Source of the DNA: Neotabrizicola shimadae
GTDB lineage: Bacteria > Pseudomonadota > Alphaproteobacteria > Rhodobacterales > Rhodobacteraceae
DNA: 64,000 nucleotides
Assembly: GCF_019623905.1 (NCBI RefSeq)
Contig: NZ_CP069370.1
Coordinates: 3,478,001 to 3,542,000 of the forward strand
Reading direction: 5' to 3'
In this document: positions 19,291 through 27,660 of the stretch, one piece after another
Numbering within the stretch: the stretch's first letter is position 1
How the letters are laid out: the number at the start of each line of letters is the position of its first letter
The notes under the pieces: generated by a model
Told to the model about the DNA's origin: nothing
Seen by the model: only the letters and a program-made list of their open reading frames with translations
Databases searched by the model: none
Program-made: the position numbers and the translations under genes

Positions 19291-19989
19291 TCAGTTCTTC
19301 TGTCGATAGTGATACTGTCCCACGACCTGCATCCCGAGGGAAGCATAGAGTGCCCGGGCCGGCGCGTTTGCCTCTGTGACCACCAGAGACAGCGTTGAAG
19401 CCCCCTGATCCAGTGCCCACCGTGCCGCCACCCGCAATATGTTGTTGGCGGAACCCTGCCGACGCGCCGCCGTTCGGACTTCCAGCGCATGCAGCATGGC
19501 AATGCCGCCCGACACCGCCACGAAAGCCACGCCCACCGGATGATCCTTGGTGCGCGCCATTACCACTGTTTTCGGCCCCCGCGCGCGCTCCATCACCGCC
19601 ACCCGTGCCGGACCGATGCCCTCTTCGGCCCAGATCTCGCGCGCGATCGCCAGAGGCGGCCAGTGGGGAAATGCGGCCAGCGGTTCCGGCGCTGGCTCGG
19701 CCAGCAGGGCCGCCGGCGCGGCAAAGGCCACCACCGGGTCCACCACCGCGTAGCCACGCGCCGCCAGCGCCGCATCCAGCGCGGCCTGGCCTTCGCGCAC
19801 CACGAACAGCCGAACGCCCTCGGCCTCGACCGCCTCGATTTCTGCTGCCGTGAAGTCCCCCTCGACAGAGGCCGCCGACACGCGCTTGCCACCCCCCGCA
19901 CCATCGCGCAGCGTGAATGGCCCAAGCCGCCCCCGCGCCGCCGGCGGCCAGGTCTCTTCCATCACCCGCGCCAGGACCTCCGGCGTCAT
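19291..19989 (-). CDS. GNAT family N-acetyltransferase
   Basis: The 232-residue product has its acetyltransferase core in the C-terminal half: ALEVRTAARRQGSANNILRVAARWALDQG (about residues 167-195, motif A with the acetyl-CoA loop RRQGSA) and LVVTEANAPARALYASLGM (motif B). The N-terminal half may be a degenerate second GNAT domain. It overlaps the cinA-like gene by 4 nt. The substrate is unknown. Confidence 0.85.
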   Translation of the reverse strand: MTPEVLARVMEETWPPAARGRLGPFTLRDGAGGGKRVSAASVEGDFTAAEIEAVEAEGVRLFVVREGQAALDAALAARGYAVVDPVVAFAAPAALLAEPAPEPLAAFPHWPPLAIAREIWAEEGIGPARVAVMERARGPKTVVMARTKDHPVGVAFVAVSGGIAMLHALEVRTAARRQGSANNILRVAARWALDQGASTLSLVVTEANAPARALYASLGMQVVGQYHYRQKN

Positions 19990-20705
19990 CCGAACAGCGC
20001 CGTCAGCCGCCCCATCGCCTCGTCCAGCCGCGCCGCATCGGTGCCCCGGATCACCAGGTTCGTGCCATGCAACCCGTTCGACTGGAAGGGATAGGACCCC
20101 ATCGACAGATCGGGATACTCTGCCGCCAGAGCCCCGAAGGCCCCGGCGATCTCGCCCTCGCCCCGCTCCACCCGGAGCGATTGCGACAAGAGCGGATCGC
20201 CTCCGGTCAGCCCCGGCATGACCGAGGCCACCATCGCCTCGAAAATCCGCGGCACGCCCGCCATCACATGCACATTGCCGATGGAAAAGCCCGGCGCCAC
20301 CGACACCGGGTTGTCGATCAGAACCGCGCCATCGGGGATGCGCGCCATGCGCTGCCGCGCCTCGTTGAACTCCAGCCCCTGCCGCGCGTAATGCGCCGAC
20401 AACAGCGCCATGGCATCCGCCCGCTTGCCGATGGCCACGCCAAACGCCGCCGCCACCGCATCCGCCGTGATGTCGTCATGCGTCGGCCCGATGCCGCCCG
20501 AAGTGAACACATGGTCCACCCCAGACCGCAGCGCGTTCACCGCGGCAACGATGGCGTCGTGGTCATCGGCCACCACCCGCGCCTCGACCAGCCGGATCCC
20601 CCGCTGCGTCAGCACCCCCGCCAGGAAGTGCAGGTTGCTGTCGCGGGTGCGCCCCGACAGGATCTCGTCTCCGATCACCAGCATCGCGGCGGTAGGGTTT
20701 GGCAT
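19986..20705 (-). CDS. CinA N-terminal (MoaB/MogA-like) domain protein
   Basis: The 239-residue protein is made only of the molybdopterin-binding-like COG1058 domain of CinA: VIGDEILSGRTRDSN near the start and VFTSGGIGPTHDDIT at about residues 65-80 are the family signatures. It lacks the C-terminal NMN deamidase domain of full CinA. I chose ATG 20705 over ATG 20717 because GGAGAG lies 4 nt before it. It is divergent from map. Related single-domain proteins are linked to FAD/ADP-ribose pyrophosphatase activity; whether this applies here is unproven. Confidence 0.85.
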   Translation of the reverse strand: MPNPTAAMLVIGDEILSGRTRDSNLHFLAGVLTQRGIRLVEARVVADDHDAIVAAVNALRSGVDHVFTSGGIGPTHDDITADAVAAAFGVAIGKRADAMALLSAHYARQGLEFNEARQRMARIPDGAVLIDNPVSVAPGFSIGNVHVMAGVPRIFEAMVASVMPGLTGGDPLLSQSLRVERGEGEIAGAFGALAAEYPDLSMGSYPFQSNGLHGTNLVIRGTDAARLDEAMGRLTALFG

Positions 20706-20817
20706 GGCGCTCTCCATTTTGCGTTGGGTATAGGGCGGCGGCCCAGGCGGGGAAACCCCCGGCCTCTGGCCATTCCGCCCCGCCCGCATTATCTAGGGGC
20801 AGCTTCAGGAGACCCCG

Positions 20818-21645
20818 ATGGACGAAACGCGCGGCCGCATCACCCGGGATGGAATCCGCATCTATGAGGATGCGGACTTTGGCGGCATGCGCGCGGCCGG
20901 CCAGGTGGCCGCCGAAATCCTTGATGCCGTGGGCCCCTTGGTGCAACCCGGTGTCACCACGGCCGAACTGGACGACTTCATCACCGCCGAAATCGAGCGG
21001 CGCGGTGTCGTGTCTGCCACCATCGGCTACAAGGGCTATCGCCACGCCTCCTGCATCTCGGTCAACCAGGTGGTCTGCCACGGCATCCCCGGCGCCAAGA
21101 TCCCCGGTCGGTCCACCGGCGCGGTGGCCGAAGGCGATATCCTCAACATCGACGTGACCGTCATCGTCGACGGCTGGTACGGCGACACCAGCCGCATGTA
21201 TGCCGCCGGTCCCATCAAGCCCTGGCGCAAGCGCCTGATCGACGTCACGCACGAGGCGCTGATGCGCGGCATCGCCATGGTGAAGCCCGGCAACACCTTT
21301 GGCGACATCGGCCATGCCATCCAGTCCTACGTCGAAGCGCAGCGCATGTCCGTGGTGCGCGATTTCTGCGGTCATGGCCTGGGCCGCGTGTTCCATGCCC
21401 CGCCGAACGTGCTGCACTATGGCCGCGCCGGGGCCGGCGCCGTGCTGGAGGAAGGCATGTTCTTCACCATCGAACCGATGGTGAACCTGGGCCGGCCCGA
21501 GACGAAGATCCTCGCCGACGACTGGACCGCCGTCACACGCGACGGCCGCGACAGCGCGCAGTTCGAGCATTCCGTTGGGGTCACTGCCACGGGCTGCGAG
21601 ATCTTCACGCTCTCGCCGGCAGGTCTGTTCCACTCCACACCCTGA
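20818..21645 (+). CDS. map: Methionine aminopeptidase, type I
   Basis: The 275-residue cytoplasmic dinuclear metalloprotease removes the initiator methionine. The metal ligands are visible: Asp in LNIDVTVIVDGWYGDTSRMY (two), His in FCGHGLGRVFH, Glu in FTIEPMV and Glu in QFEHSVGV. SVNQVVCHGIPG is the conserved substrate-pocket segment. The length is normal for type I with a short N-terminal extension. It is separated from xthA by 67 nt. Confidence 0.95.
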   Translation: MDETRGRITRDGIRIYEDADFGGMRAAGQVAAEILDAVGPLVQPGVTTAELDDFITAEIERRGVVSATIGYKGYRHASCISVNQVVCHGIPGAKIPGRSTGAVAEGDILNIDVTVIVDGWYGDTSRMYAAGPIKPWRKRLIDVTHEALMRGIAMVKPGNTFGDIGHAIQSYVEAQRMSVVRDFCGHGLGRVFHAPPNVLHYGRAGAGAVLEEGMFFTIEPMVNLGRPETKILADDWTAVTRDGRDSAQFEHSVGVTATGCEIFTLSPAGLFHSTP

Positions 21646-21712
21646 CGCGCGGGCTTTCCTTCCCGCCGGCCCCGCCCTAACCTCCGCCGCCTCACCGCCG
21701 GAGACTCCCGCC

Positions 21713-22501
21713 ATGCCCTTCACCCTTGCCACCTGGAACATCAACTCGGTCCGCCTGCGCGCGGCGCTGGTGTCGCGGCTTCTGGCCGAAGAGGCGCCGG
21801 ACGTGCTGTGCCTGCAGGAATGCAAGTCGCCGGTCGACATGATCCCGACCGAAGGCTTCCATGCGCTTGGCTACACGCACATGGTCGCCCGCGGCCAGAA
21901 GGGTTACAACGGCGTCGCCATCCTGTCGAAGCTGCCGCTCGAAGACACGGGCGAGACCGATTTCGCCGGCCTGGGCCACGCCCGCCACGTCTCGGCCCGG
22001 CTGCCCAACGGCGTGACCATCCACAACTGCTATGTCCCCGCCGGCGGCGACATCCCCGACCGCGACCAGAACGTGAAGTTCGGGCAAAAGCTCGACTACC
22101 TCACCCACCTGCGCGACCATTTCCACGAACAGCGGCCCGCCCGGTCGATCCTGGTGGGCGACCTGAACATCGCCCCGCGCGAGGATGATGTGTGGGATCA
22201 CAAGGCGCTTCTGAAGATCGTCAGCCACACGCCCATCGAGGTCGATCACCTGAACGAGGCGCGCGAGGCCGGAGGCTGGGTCGACGTGACCCGCGCCAAC
22301 CTGCCCGAGGGGCGGCTTTACTCCTGGTGGTCCTACCGCTCGCCCGACTGGAACGCCGCGGACAAGGGCCGTCGGCTCGATCATGTCTGGGCCACTGCCG
22401 ACATCGCCAATGCGGGCCATTCCAGCCGCATCCTGCGCGATGTCCGGGGCTGGGACCAGCCGTCCGACCATGCCCCGGTCTTCGCCACGTTCGATCTTTG
22501 A
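21713..22501 (+). CDS. xthA: Exodeoxyribonuclease III
   Basis: The 262-residue EEP-fold nuclease is an AP endonuclease/3' exonuclease of base-excision repair. The catalytic motifs are LATWNINSVRLR, CLQECKS (metal Glu), VGDLNIAP (Asp/Asn) and WDQPSDHAPVF (catalytic His) at the C-terminus. I chose ATG 21713, which is followed directly by the conserved first strand; the longer frame only reads the map 3' end. Confidence 0.94.
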   Translation: MPFTLATWNINSVRLRAALVSRLLAEEAPDVLCLQECKSPVDMIPTEGFHALGYTHMVARGQKGYNGVAILSKLPLEDTGETDFAGLGHARHVSARLPNGVTIHNCYVPAGGDIPDRDQNVKFGQKLDYLTHLRDHFHEQRPARSILVGDLNIAPREDDVWDHKALLKIVSHTPIEVDHLNEAREAGGWVDVTRANLPEGRLYSWWSYRSPDWNAADKGRRLDHVWATADIANAGHSSRILRDVRGWDQPSDHAPVFATFDL

Positions 22502-22539
22502 CCGGGGTGGACGCCGGGCCGCGCCGCCATTCGTCCCGG

Positions 22540-22914
22540 TCAGCCCATGGTCTCGACGCAATGCCGACGGAAGGCGCGCTTCAGCAGGTCAAGCTCGGCG
22601 CGCAGCAGGTCGATCTCGGCGCGAAGGTCGTCTTCAAGCGCAACGCCGGTGACCACGGTGAAATGCGCCAGTGTCTCGTCCTTGCCCTGCTCGCGGATGA
22701 TGAAGGTCTGCACGCCCTCGCTCAGCACTTCGGGCGGGATCGGCACACGCACCAGCCAGTTGCCGGCGCGGCCGGGAACCTCGGTCACGGTCATACCCGG
22801 CAGCACCTGTTCCAGGTGCCGCACTTCAAGCGGCGGGGCCACATCGACCCCCGTCAGGTTTCCTTCCCAAAAACCGCTGCGAATACGTGTTTGCGTCAGT
22901 TGCGGTCCGGCCAT
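22540..22914 (-). CDS. Conserved hypothetical with C-terminal coiled coil
   Basis: The 124-residue product begins with a probable beta-rich domain (GFWEGNLTGVDVAPPLEV, TVTEVPGRAGNWLVRVPIP) and ends in a helical, heptad-like stretch (about residues 93-118: DLRAEIDLLRAELDLLKRAF) suited to oligomerisation. It has no signal peptide, membrane segment or recognised domain. It is preceded 7 nt upstream by the DUF6478-like gene, so the two are probably one transcript. Function unknown. Confidence 0.65.
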   Translation of the reverse strand: MAGPQLTQTRIRSGFWEGNLTGVDVAPPLEVRHLEQVLPGMTVTEVPGRAGNWLVRVPIPPEVLSEGVQTFIIREQGKDETLAHFTVVTGVALEDDLRAEIDLLRAELDLLKRAFRRHCVETMG

Positions 22915-22921
22915 GCTTCCC

Positions 22922-23692
22922 TCACAGTTCCGCCCGCGGGCGCCGCGTGATCGTCAGGTCGCGCAGCACCACCTGGTTCATCTCCGGCCCCTCGAAGATC
23001 AGGTCCAGCCACAGCTTTTCGACCCGCCGCTCGTCGATCTTGGTATAGGCAAGATCGAACTCTGCCATCACCTCTTCGGCGCCAAGCGGCAGTTCGCGCA
23101 CCATCTGTTCCACGTTCGGCCCATGTTTCACGTTCAGCCGGGCGAAGATTTCCAGGGGTTTCTCCATCTCGACGATGACATCGACGCGGATCAGGTGCGT
23201 CAGCCGCAATCCCTGCGCCGCCTCGTCCGGCAGATCCACCGCCAGAGAGAGATACGAGCCGTCGAAGCGGAACACATCCATGCGAAAGCCGAAGGGGGCG
23301 ATGTCCTCGGCCCGCGAATTGCGGATCTGACGGAAGGTCAGCTCGCTGGCGCGGCAATCGTGATAGATCACCACGCCATCGGTCACCGGCGTACGACCCG
23401 GAACAGAAGCAAGGCCAGGCACGGAGATCGGGCCGCGCCAAAGGTCGGGGCGCCAGGCCCAGTCGGTGCCCCAGGGCTTGCGGATCGGGTTGGGGCCGAT
23501 GACGGGCAGGGCCAGGCGGTGCTCTGCCACATGGATCACCCGGTCCAGCTGCCGCCGCAGGGCACGGGCCCGGCTGCGCAGGCCGCGCAGGGTTTCGGTA
23601 TCGGCAGCAGCCGCGTCATCGGCGGCCTCGGACCAGCGGCGCAAGCTGCGCCGTTGTTCCATCTTGTCGATAAGGTCCCGGATCCGTGCCAT
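22922..23692 (-). CDS. DUF6478-like conserved hypothetical
   Basis: The 256-residue soluble protein has an N-terminal Arg-rich helix (RSRARALRRQLDRVIHVAE, about residues 38-56) and a beta-rich remainder with PWGTDWAWRPDLWRGPI and YLSLAVDLPDEAAQGL. It resembles a family restricted to Rhodobacteraceae (DUF6478) with no assigned role. I chose ATG 23692, which has a GAGG site; longer readings do not. Co-transcribed with the coiled-coil gene downstream. Confidence 0.65.
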   Translation of the reverse strand: MARIRDLIDKMEQRRSLRRWSEAADDAAAADTETLRGLRSRARALRRQLDRVIHVAEHRLALPVIGPNPIRKPWGTDWAWRPDLWRGPISVPGLASVPGRTPVTDGVVIYHDCRASELTFRQIRNSRAEDIAPFGFRMDVFRFDGSYLSLAVDLPDEAAQGLRLTHLIRVDVIVEMEKPLEIFARLNVKHGPNVEQMVRELPLGAEEVMAEFDLAYTKIDERRVEKLWLDLIFEGPEMNQVVLRDLTITRRPRAEL

Positions 23693-23893
23693 CAATTGCC
23701 TCGGCATTCCGCCGCATATTGTCGCCGAAAGGGAAACAAGTTCCTGATATCGGCTTTGCGCTTTGACTAGCAGCGCCGACTGCAACCGGGAAGGGTGAAA
23801 TCGGCCGCCCAGGTCGCCACCGGGCCAGAGGTGACGCAGAGGGCACATGCCGGCGGTCTGGCCGTCATGCTATGCTGCCGGCAGAGGAGCACC

Positions 23894-24562
23894 ATGCGCG
23901 CGATCACCTCCTTCGACCTCCTGGAACGGCTGGGGCGCACGCGATTGTCGCGGCACTTCTTCCTGCGCGACTTCCTGTATTCCGAAATCGCGAACTTCCA
24001 CGTCCTGCCCAACCTGCCCGACGATCCGGACCTGATGATCGCTGCCGGCAGCAGGCTGGCGACCGAGTGCCTGGACCCCCTGGTCGAGACCTTCGGCCCC
24101 ATCGCCATCCGCTCGTCATACCGCAGCGTGCTGGTCAATGCCTTCGGCAACGAGCGCGGCCTGAACTGCGCGCGGAACGAGGCAAGCTATGCCGGCCATA
24201 TCTGGGACCGCCGCGATGCGGCGGGACGTATGGGCGCCACCGCCTGCATCGTCATTCCGTGGTTTGCCGACCAGTACGAACGCGGGCGCGATTGGCGCGA
24301 CCTGGCCTGGTGGCTGCATGACCACCTGCCCCATTCGGGCCTGCAGTTCTTTCCGGTGCGCGCGGCCTTCAATCTGACCTGGCGCGAAGACCCCGTGCGA
24401 GAGATCGCCTCCTTCATCGCACCCAGGGGCAAGCTGCTTGCCGCCGCGGCTGACCCGCGCGAGGATGCCGAAACCCGAACTGCCCGATATGCCGATTTCC
24501 CGCCGTTTCGCGGCATTTGCTATCCACCCCTTCCCGTTTCCTGGCAGAAAGACCCAGAATGA
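23894..24562 (+). CDS. Peptidase M15-like conserved hypothetical
   Basis: The 222-residue product has no signal peptide. [16 protein letters not shown] (about residues 73-88) and [20 protein letters not shown] resemble the R-S-x-Y-R-S and S-x-x-G-H-x-x-D regions of M15 D-Ala-D-Ala peptidases, but the second metal His/Asp set is not complete, so catalysis is doubtful. ATG 23894 has GAGGAG upstream. The stop overlaps kbl by 4 nt, so it is translationally coupled to threonine catabolism genes, an unexplained pairing. Confidence 0.6.
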   Translation: MRAITSFDLLERLGRTRLSRHFFLRDFLYSEIANFHVLPNLPDDPDLMIAAGSRLATECLDPLVETFGPIAIRSSYRSVLVNAFGNERGLNCARNEASYAGHIWDRRDAAGRMGATACIVIPWFADQYERGRDWRDLAWWLHDHLPHSGLQFFPVRAAFNLTWREDPVREIASFIAPRGKLLAAAADPREDAETRTARYADFPPFRGICYPPLPVSWQKDPE

Positions 24563-25770
24563 CCGGCAGAACCGCCTTCCTGTCCGACCTGACCGCCACC
24601 TTGCAGGGGATAGAGGCCGACGGGCTTATGAAGCGTGAACGGCTGATCGTTTCGGCCCAGGGCGCGCGTGTCCGCATCGCCGGACCTTCGGGCGAACGCG
24701 AGGTCATTAACCTTTGCGCCAACAACTACCTCGGGTTGGCCGATCATCCGGCGCTGGTCGAAGCGGCCGAACGGGCCATGCGCGACCACGGCTACGGTAT
24801 GGCCTCTGTCCGGTTCATCTGCGGCACGCAGGACCTGCACCGGCAGTTGGAACAGCGCCTGGCCGGATTCCTGGGCAAGGACGATGCCATCCTGTTCGCC
24901 GCCTGCTTCGATGCCAACGGTGGCCTGTTCGAACCACTTCTGGGTGAGCAGGACGCCATCGTCTCGGACAGCCTGAACCACGCCTCGATCATCGACGGCA
25001 TCCGGCTGTGCAAGGCGCGGCGCTATCGGTTTGCCAATTCGGATATGGGCGAGTTGGAGGCGCAACTTCAGAAGGCCCGGGCCGAAGGCGCTCGGCACAT
25101 CCTGATTGCCACTGATGGCGTGTTCTCAATGGACGGCTATCTGGCCAATCTGCCCGAGGTGACGGCGCTGGCCGACCGGTTCGGCGCGCTGGTCATGGTG
25201 GACGACTGCCACGCCACCGGCTTCATGGGGCCGCAGGGCCGCGGCACGCCGCATCATCACGGCGTGGCAGACAAGGTGGACATCCTGACCGGCACGCTTG
25301 GCAAGGCGCTTGGCGGGGCGCTTGGCGGGTACATCGCCGGGCCGCAGCCGGTGATCGACCTCTTGCGCCAACGGGCGCGGCCTTACCTGTTCTCCAATGC
25401 CTTGCCGCCGCCGGTGGTGGCCGCCGGTCTGGCCGCGCTGGACCTGGTGGAACGGGCCGACGACCTTCGTGAACGGCTGTTCGCAAACGCCCGATACTGG
25501 CGCGCCGGGCTGGAACGCATGGGCTTCCGCCTGCTGCCGGGCGAACATCCCATCGTGCCGGTGATGCTGGGCGATGCCCGGCTGGCACAGGACATGGCGC
25601 GCGAACTGGATGCGCGCGGCGTCTATGTGGCGGGCTTCTTCTTCCCTGTCGTGCCGAAGGGCCAGGCCCGTATCCGCACCCAGATGAACGCGCGGCTGAC
25701 GCGCAGCGATCTTGACGAAGCCCTGGCCGCCTTTGCCGCGGCGGGCCGTGCCACCGGAGCCCTGCAATGA
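24559..25770 (+). CDS. kbl: Glycine C-acetyltransferase (2-amino-3-ketobutyrate CoA ligase)
   Basis: The 403-residue PLP enzyme of the alpha-oxoamine synthase family cleaves 2-amino-3-oxobutyrate with CoA to glycine and acetyl-CoA. [12 protein letters not shown] near residue 52, [23 protein letters not shown] around residue 140, the PLP aspartate in [13 protein letters not shown] and the PLP lysine in [14 protein letters not shown] are all present. ATG 24559 overlaps the upstream stop, and the kbl stop overlaps tdh by 4 nt, giving the classic threonine degradation pair. Confidence 0.95.
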   Translation: MTGRTAFLSDLTATLQGIEADGLMKRERLIVSAQGARVRIAGPSGEREVINLCANNYLGLADHPALVEAAERAMRDHGYGMASVRFICGTQDLHRQLEQRLAGFLGKDDAILFAACFDANGGLFEPLLGEQDAIVSDSLNHASIIDGIRLCKARRYRFANSDMGELEAQLQKARAEGARHILIATDGVFSMDGYLANLPEVTALADRFGALVMVDDCHATGFMGPQGRGTPHHHGVADKVDILTGTLGKALGGALGGYIAGPQPVIDLLRQRARPYLFSNALPPPVVAAGLAALDLVERADDLRERLFANARYWRAGLERMGFRLLPGEHPIVPVMLGDARLAQDMARELDARGVYVAGFFFPVVPKGQARIRTQMNARLTRSDLDEALAAFAAAGRATGALQ

Positions 25771-26804
25771 CCAACATGATGACCGCGCTGGTGAAGGCAA
25801 AGCCCGAGCCCGGCTTGTGGATGGAATCCCGCCCGGTGCCCGAGATCGGGCCGGACGACGTGCTGATCCGGGTCAAGAAGACCGGCATCTGCGGCACGGA
25901 CATCCACATCTGGAACTGGGACGCCTGGGCGGAACGCACCGTGCCTGTCGGGCTGGTGACGGGCCACGAGTTTGCGGGCGAGATCGTGGATGTGGGCCGC
26001 AACGTGACCGACCTTAGGATCGGGCAAAGGTGCTCTGGCGAGGGCCACCTGATCGGTCACCACTCGCGGCAAAGCCGGTCGGGCAAGTTCCACCTGGACC
26101 CGGAAACCCGTGGCATCGGCGTTAACGAACAGGGGGCCTTTGCCCATTACCTGCGCCTGCCCGCCTTCAACGTGGTGCCCCTGCCGGATGAGATCGACGA
26201 CGAGATCGGCGCGATCCTCGACCCGCTTGGCAATGCCGTGCACACGGCCCTGTCGTTCGACCTTGTGGGCGAGGATGTGCTGATCACCGGGGCCGGGCCA
26301 ATCGGGATCATGGCGGCCGCGGTCGCCCGGCATGTGGGGGCGCGGCATGTGGTGATCACCGACGTGAACCCGGCGCGGCTGGAACTGGCGGCAAAGGTCG
26401 CCGACTGCACGCCGGTGAACGTGGCACAGGAAGACCTGAAGGACGTGATTGCCCGGCTCAAGCTGGCGCAGGGCTTCGACGTGGGGATGGAGATGTCGGG
26501 CAACCAGCAGGCGCTGGACCAGATGGTCGAGAACCTGGTGATGGGCGGGCGCATCGCTTTGCTGGGCATTCCGCCGGGCAAGTCGCCGGTGGACTGGTCG
26601 CGGATCGTGTTCAAGGCCATCACCATCAAGGGTGTCTATGGCCGCGAGATCTTCGAGACCTGGTACAAGATGATCGCCATGCTGACCAACGGGCTGGATA
26701 TCCGCCCGGTCATCACCCACCGTTTCAAGGTGGCCGAGTTCCGCGAGGGGTTCGAGACGATGCGATCGGGCCTTTCGGGCAAGGTCGTGCTGGATTGGAC
26801 GTGA
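25767..26804 (+). CDS. tdh: L-threonine 3-dehydrogenase (structural-zinc-free form)
   Basis: The 345-residue zinc-type medium-chain dehydrogenase oxidises threonine to 2-amino-3-oxobutyrate for Kbl. The catalytic zinc motifs are present ([23 protein letters not shown]), as are the NAD Rossmann motif [11 protein letters not shown] and the Tdh-specific [20 protein letters not shown] and [15 protein letters not shown]. The four structural-zinc cysteines of E. coli Tdh (93, 96, 99, 107) align with Gly, Ser, Ser and Asp in [19 protein letters not shown] (about residues 94-112). It starts 4 nt inside the kbl end. Confidence 0.93.
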   Translation: MTNMMTALVKAKPEPGLWMESRPVPEIGPDDVLIRVKKTGICGTDIHIWNWDAWAERTVPVGLVTGHEFAGEIVDVGRNVTDLRIGQRCSGEGHLIGHHSRQSRSGKFHLDPETRGIGVNEQGAFAHYLRLPAFNVVPLPDEIDDEIGAILDPLGNAVHTALSFDLVGEDVLITGAGPIGIMAAAVARHVGARHVVITDVNPARLELAAKVADCTPVNVAQEDLKDVIARLKLAQGFDVGMEMSGNQQALDQMVENLVMGGRIALLGIPPGKSPVDWSRIVFKAITIKGVYGREIFETWYKMIAMLTNGLDIRPVITHRFKVAEFREGFETMRSGLSGKVVLDWT

Positions 26805-27586
26805 CGATGCTGCTGAGGGAGTACGAGGGTGGGGTCGCGGTTCTGACGCTGAACGCGCCGGGGTCTCTGAATGCCCTGTCGGACGGGATGCTGGCCGCGC
26901 TGTCCGGGGCCTTCGGGGCGCTGGCGGAGGATCGATCCGTGAAGGTCGTGGTGCTGCGGGGGGCGGGGCGGGCGTTTTGCGCGGGGCATGACCTGAAGGA
27001 GATGCAGGCGGCGCGCGGGGCGGCGGACAAGGGGGCGGCCTATTTCGCCGACCTCTTCGCCCGCTGCGCGGCAATGATGCAGGCGATCCCGGCCCTGCAG
27101 CAGCCGGTGATCGCCGAGGTTCATGGCATTGCCACGGCGGCGGGGTGCCAGCTGGCGGCCTCTTGCGACATGGTGGTGGCGGCGGAGGGGGCGCGGTTCG
27201 GGGTGAACGGGGTCAACATCGGGCTGTTCTGTTCCACGCCCATGGTGGCGCTGACCCGCAAGGTGCCGCCGGGGGTGGCCTTCGAGATGCTGGTGACCGG
27301 AGAGTTCCTGAATGCCGGGCGGGCGCGGGAGGTGGGGCTGGTGAACCGGGTGGTCCCGGCGGAGCGGCTGCACGAGGAGACCATGGCGCTGGCCCGGACC
27401 GTGGCGGGGAAGCTGACGGCGGCGGTCAAGGTGGGGAAGCGGGCCTTCTACGACCAGCAGGGGCTGGGGCTGGCCGAGGCTTACCGGCAGACCGGGGCGG
27501 TCATGGTGGAGAACATGCTGTGGCGGGACACCGAGGAGGGGATCGCGGCCTTCCTGGAGAAGCGGGCCCCGGACTGGAAGGAGTAG
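26801..27586 (+). CDS. Enoyl-CoA hydratase/isomerase family protein, ECHDC3-like
   Basis: The 261-residue crotonase-fold protein has the oxyanion-hole and substrate regions [12 protein letters not shown] and [15 protein letters not shown], but the two catalytic glutamates of true enoyl-CoA hydratases align with Gln (AAGCQLA) and Gly (FGVNGVNIG). [18 protein letters not shown] is the signature of the ECHDC3 subgroup. GTG 26801 overlaps the tdh stop by 4 nt; ATG 26807 is an alternative. It is strongly G-rich in third codon positions, and its TAG is followed at once by a 69-bp repeat. Activity uncertain. Confidence 0.82.
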   Translation: MTMLLREYEGGVAVLTLNAPGSLNALSDGMLAALSGAFGALAEDRSVKVVVLRGAGRAFCAGHDLKEMQAARGAADKGAAYFADLFARCAAMMQAIPALQQPVIAEVHGIATAAGCQLAASCDMVVAAEGARFGVNGVNIGLFCSTPMVALTRKVPPGVAFEMLVTGEFLNAGRAREVGLVNRVVPAERLHEETMALARTVAGKLTAAVKVGKRAFYDQQGLGLAEAYRQTGAVMVENMLWRDTEEGIAAFLEKRAPDWKE

Positions 27587-27660
27587 GCGTCCGAGCTCGG
27601 ACGCTTTTCCGTTTCCAATGAAATCAACGACTTGCGCTACCGAATTAACTCGGACTTAAC
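27587..27660 (+). repeat. Palindrome-headed 69-bp dispersed repeat, copy 3
   Basis: The palindrome GCGTCCGAGCTCGGACGC (27587-27604) begins directly after the ECHDC3-like stop codon. AATGAAATCAACGACTTGCG and the tail GAATTAACTCGGACTTAA (27642-27659) follow. The MFS gene on the opposite strand ends inside the tail: its last codons and stop (27637 onward) are repeat sequence. Confidence 0.87.
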
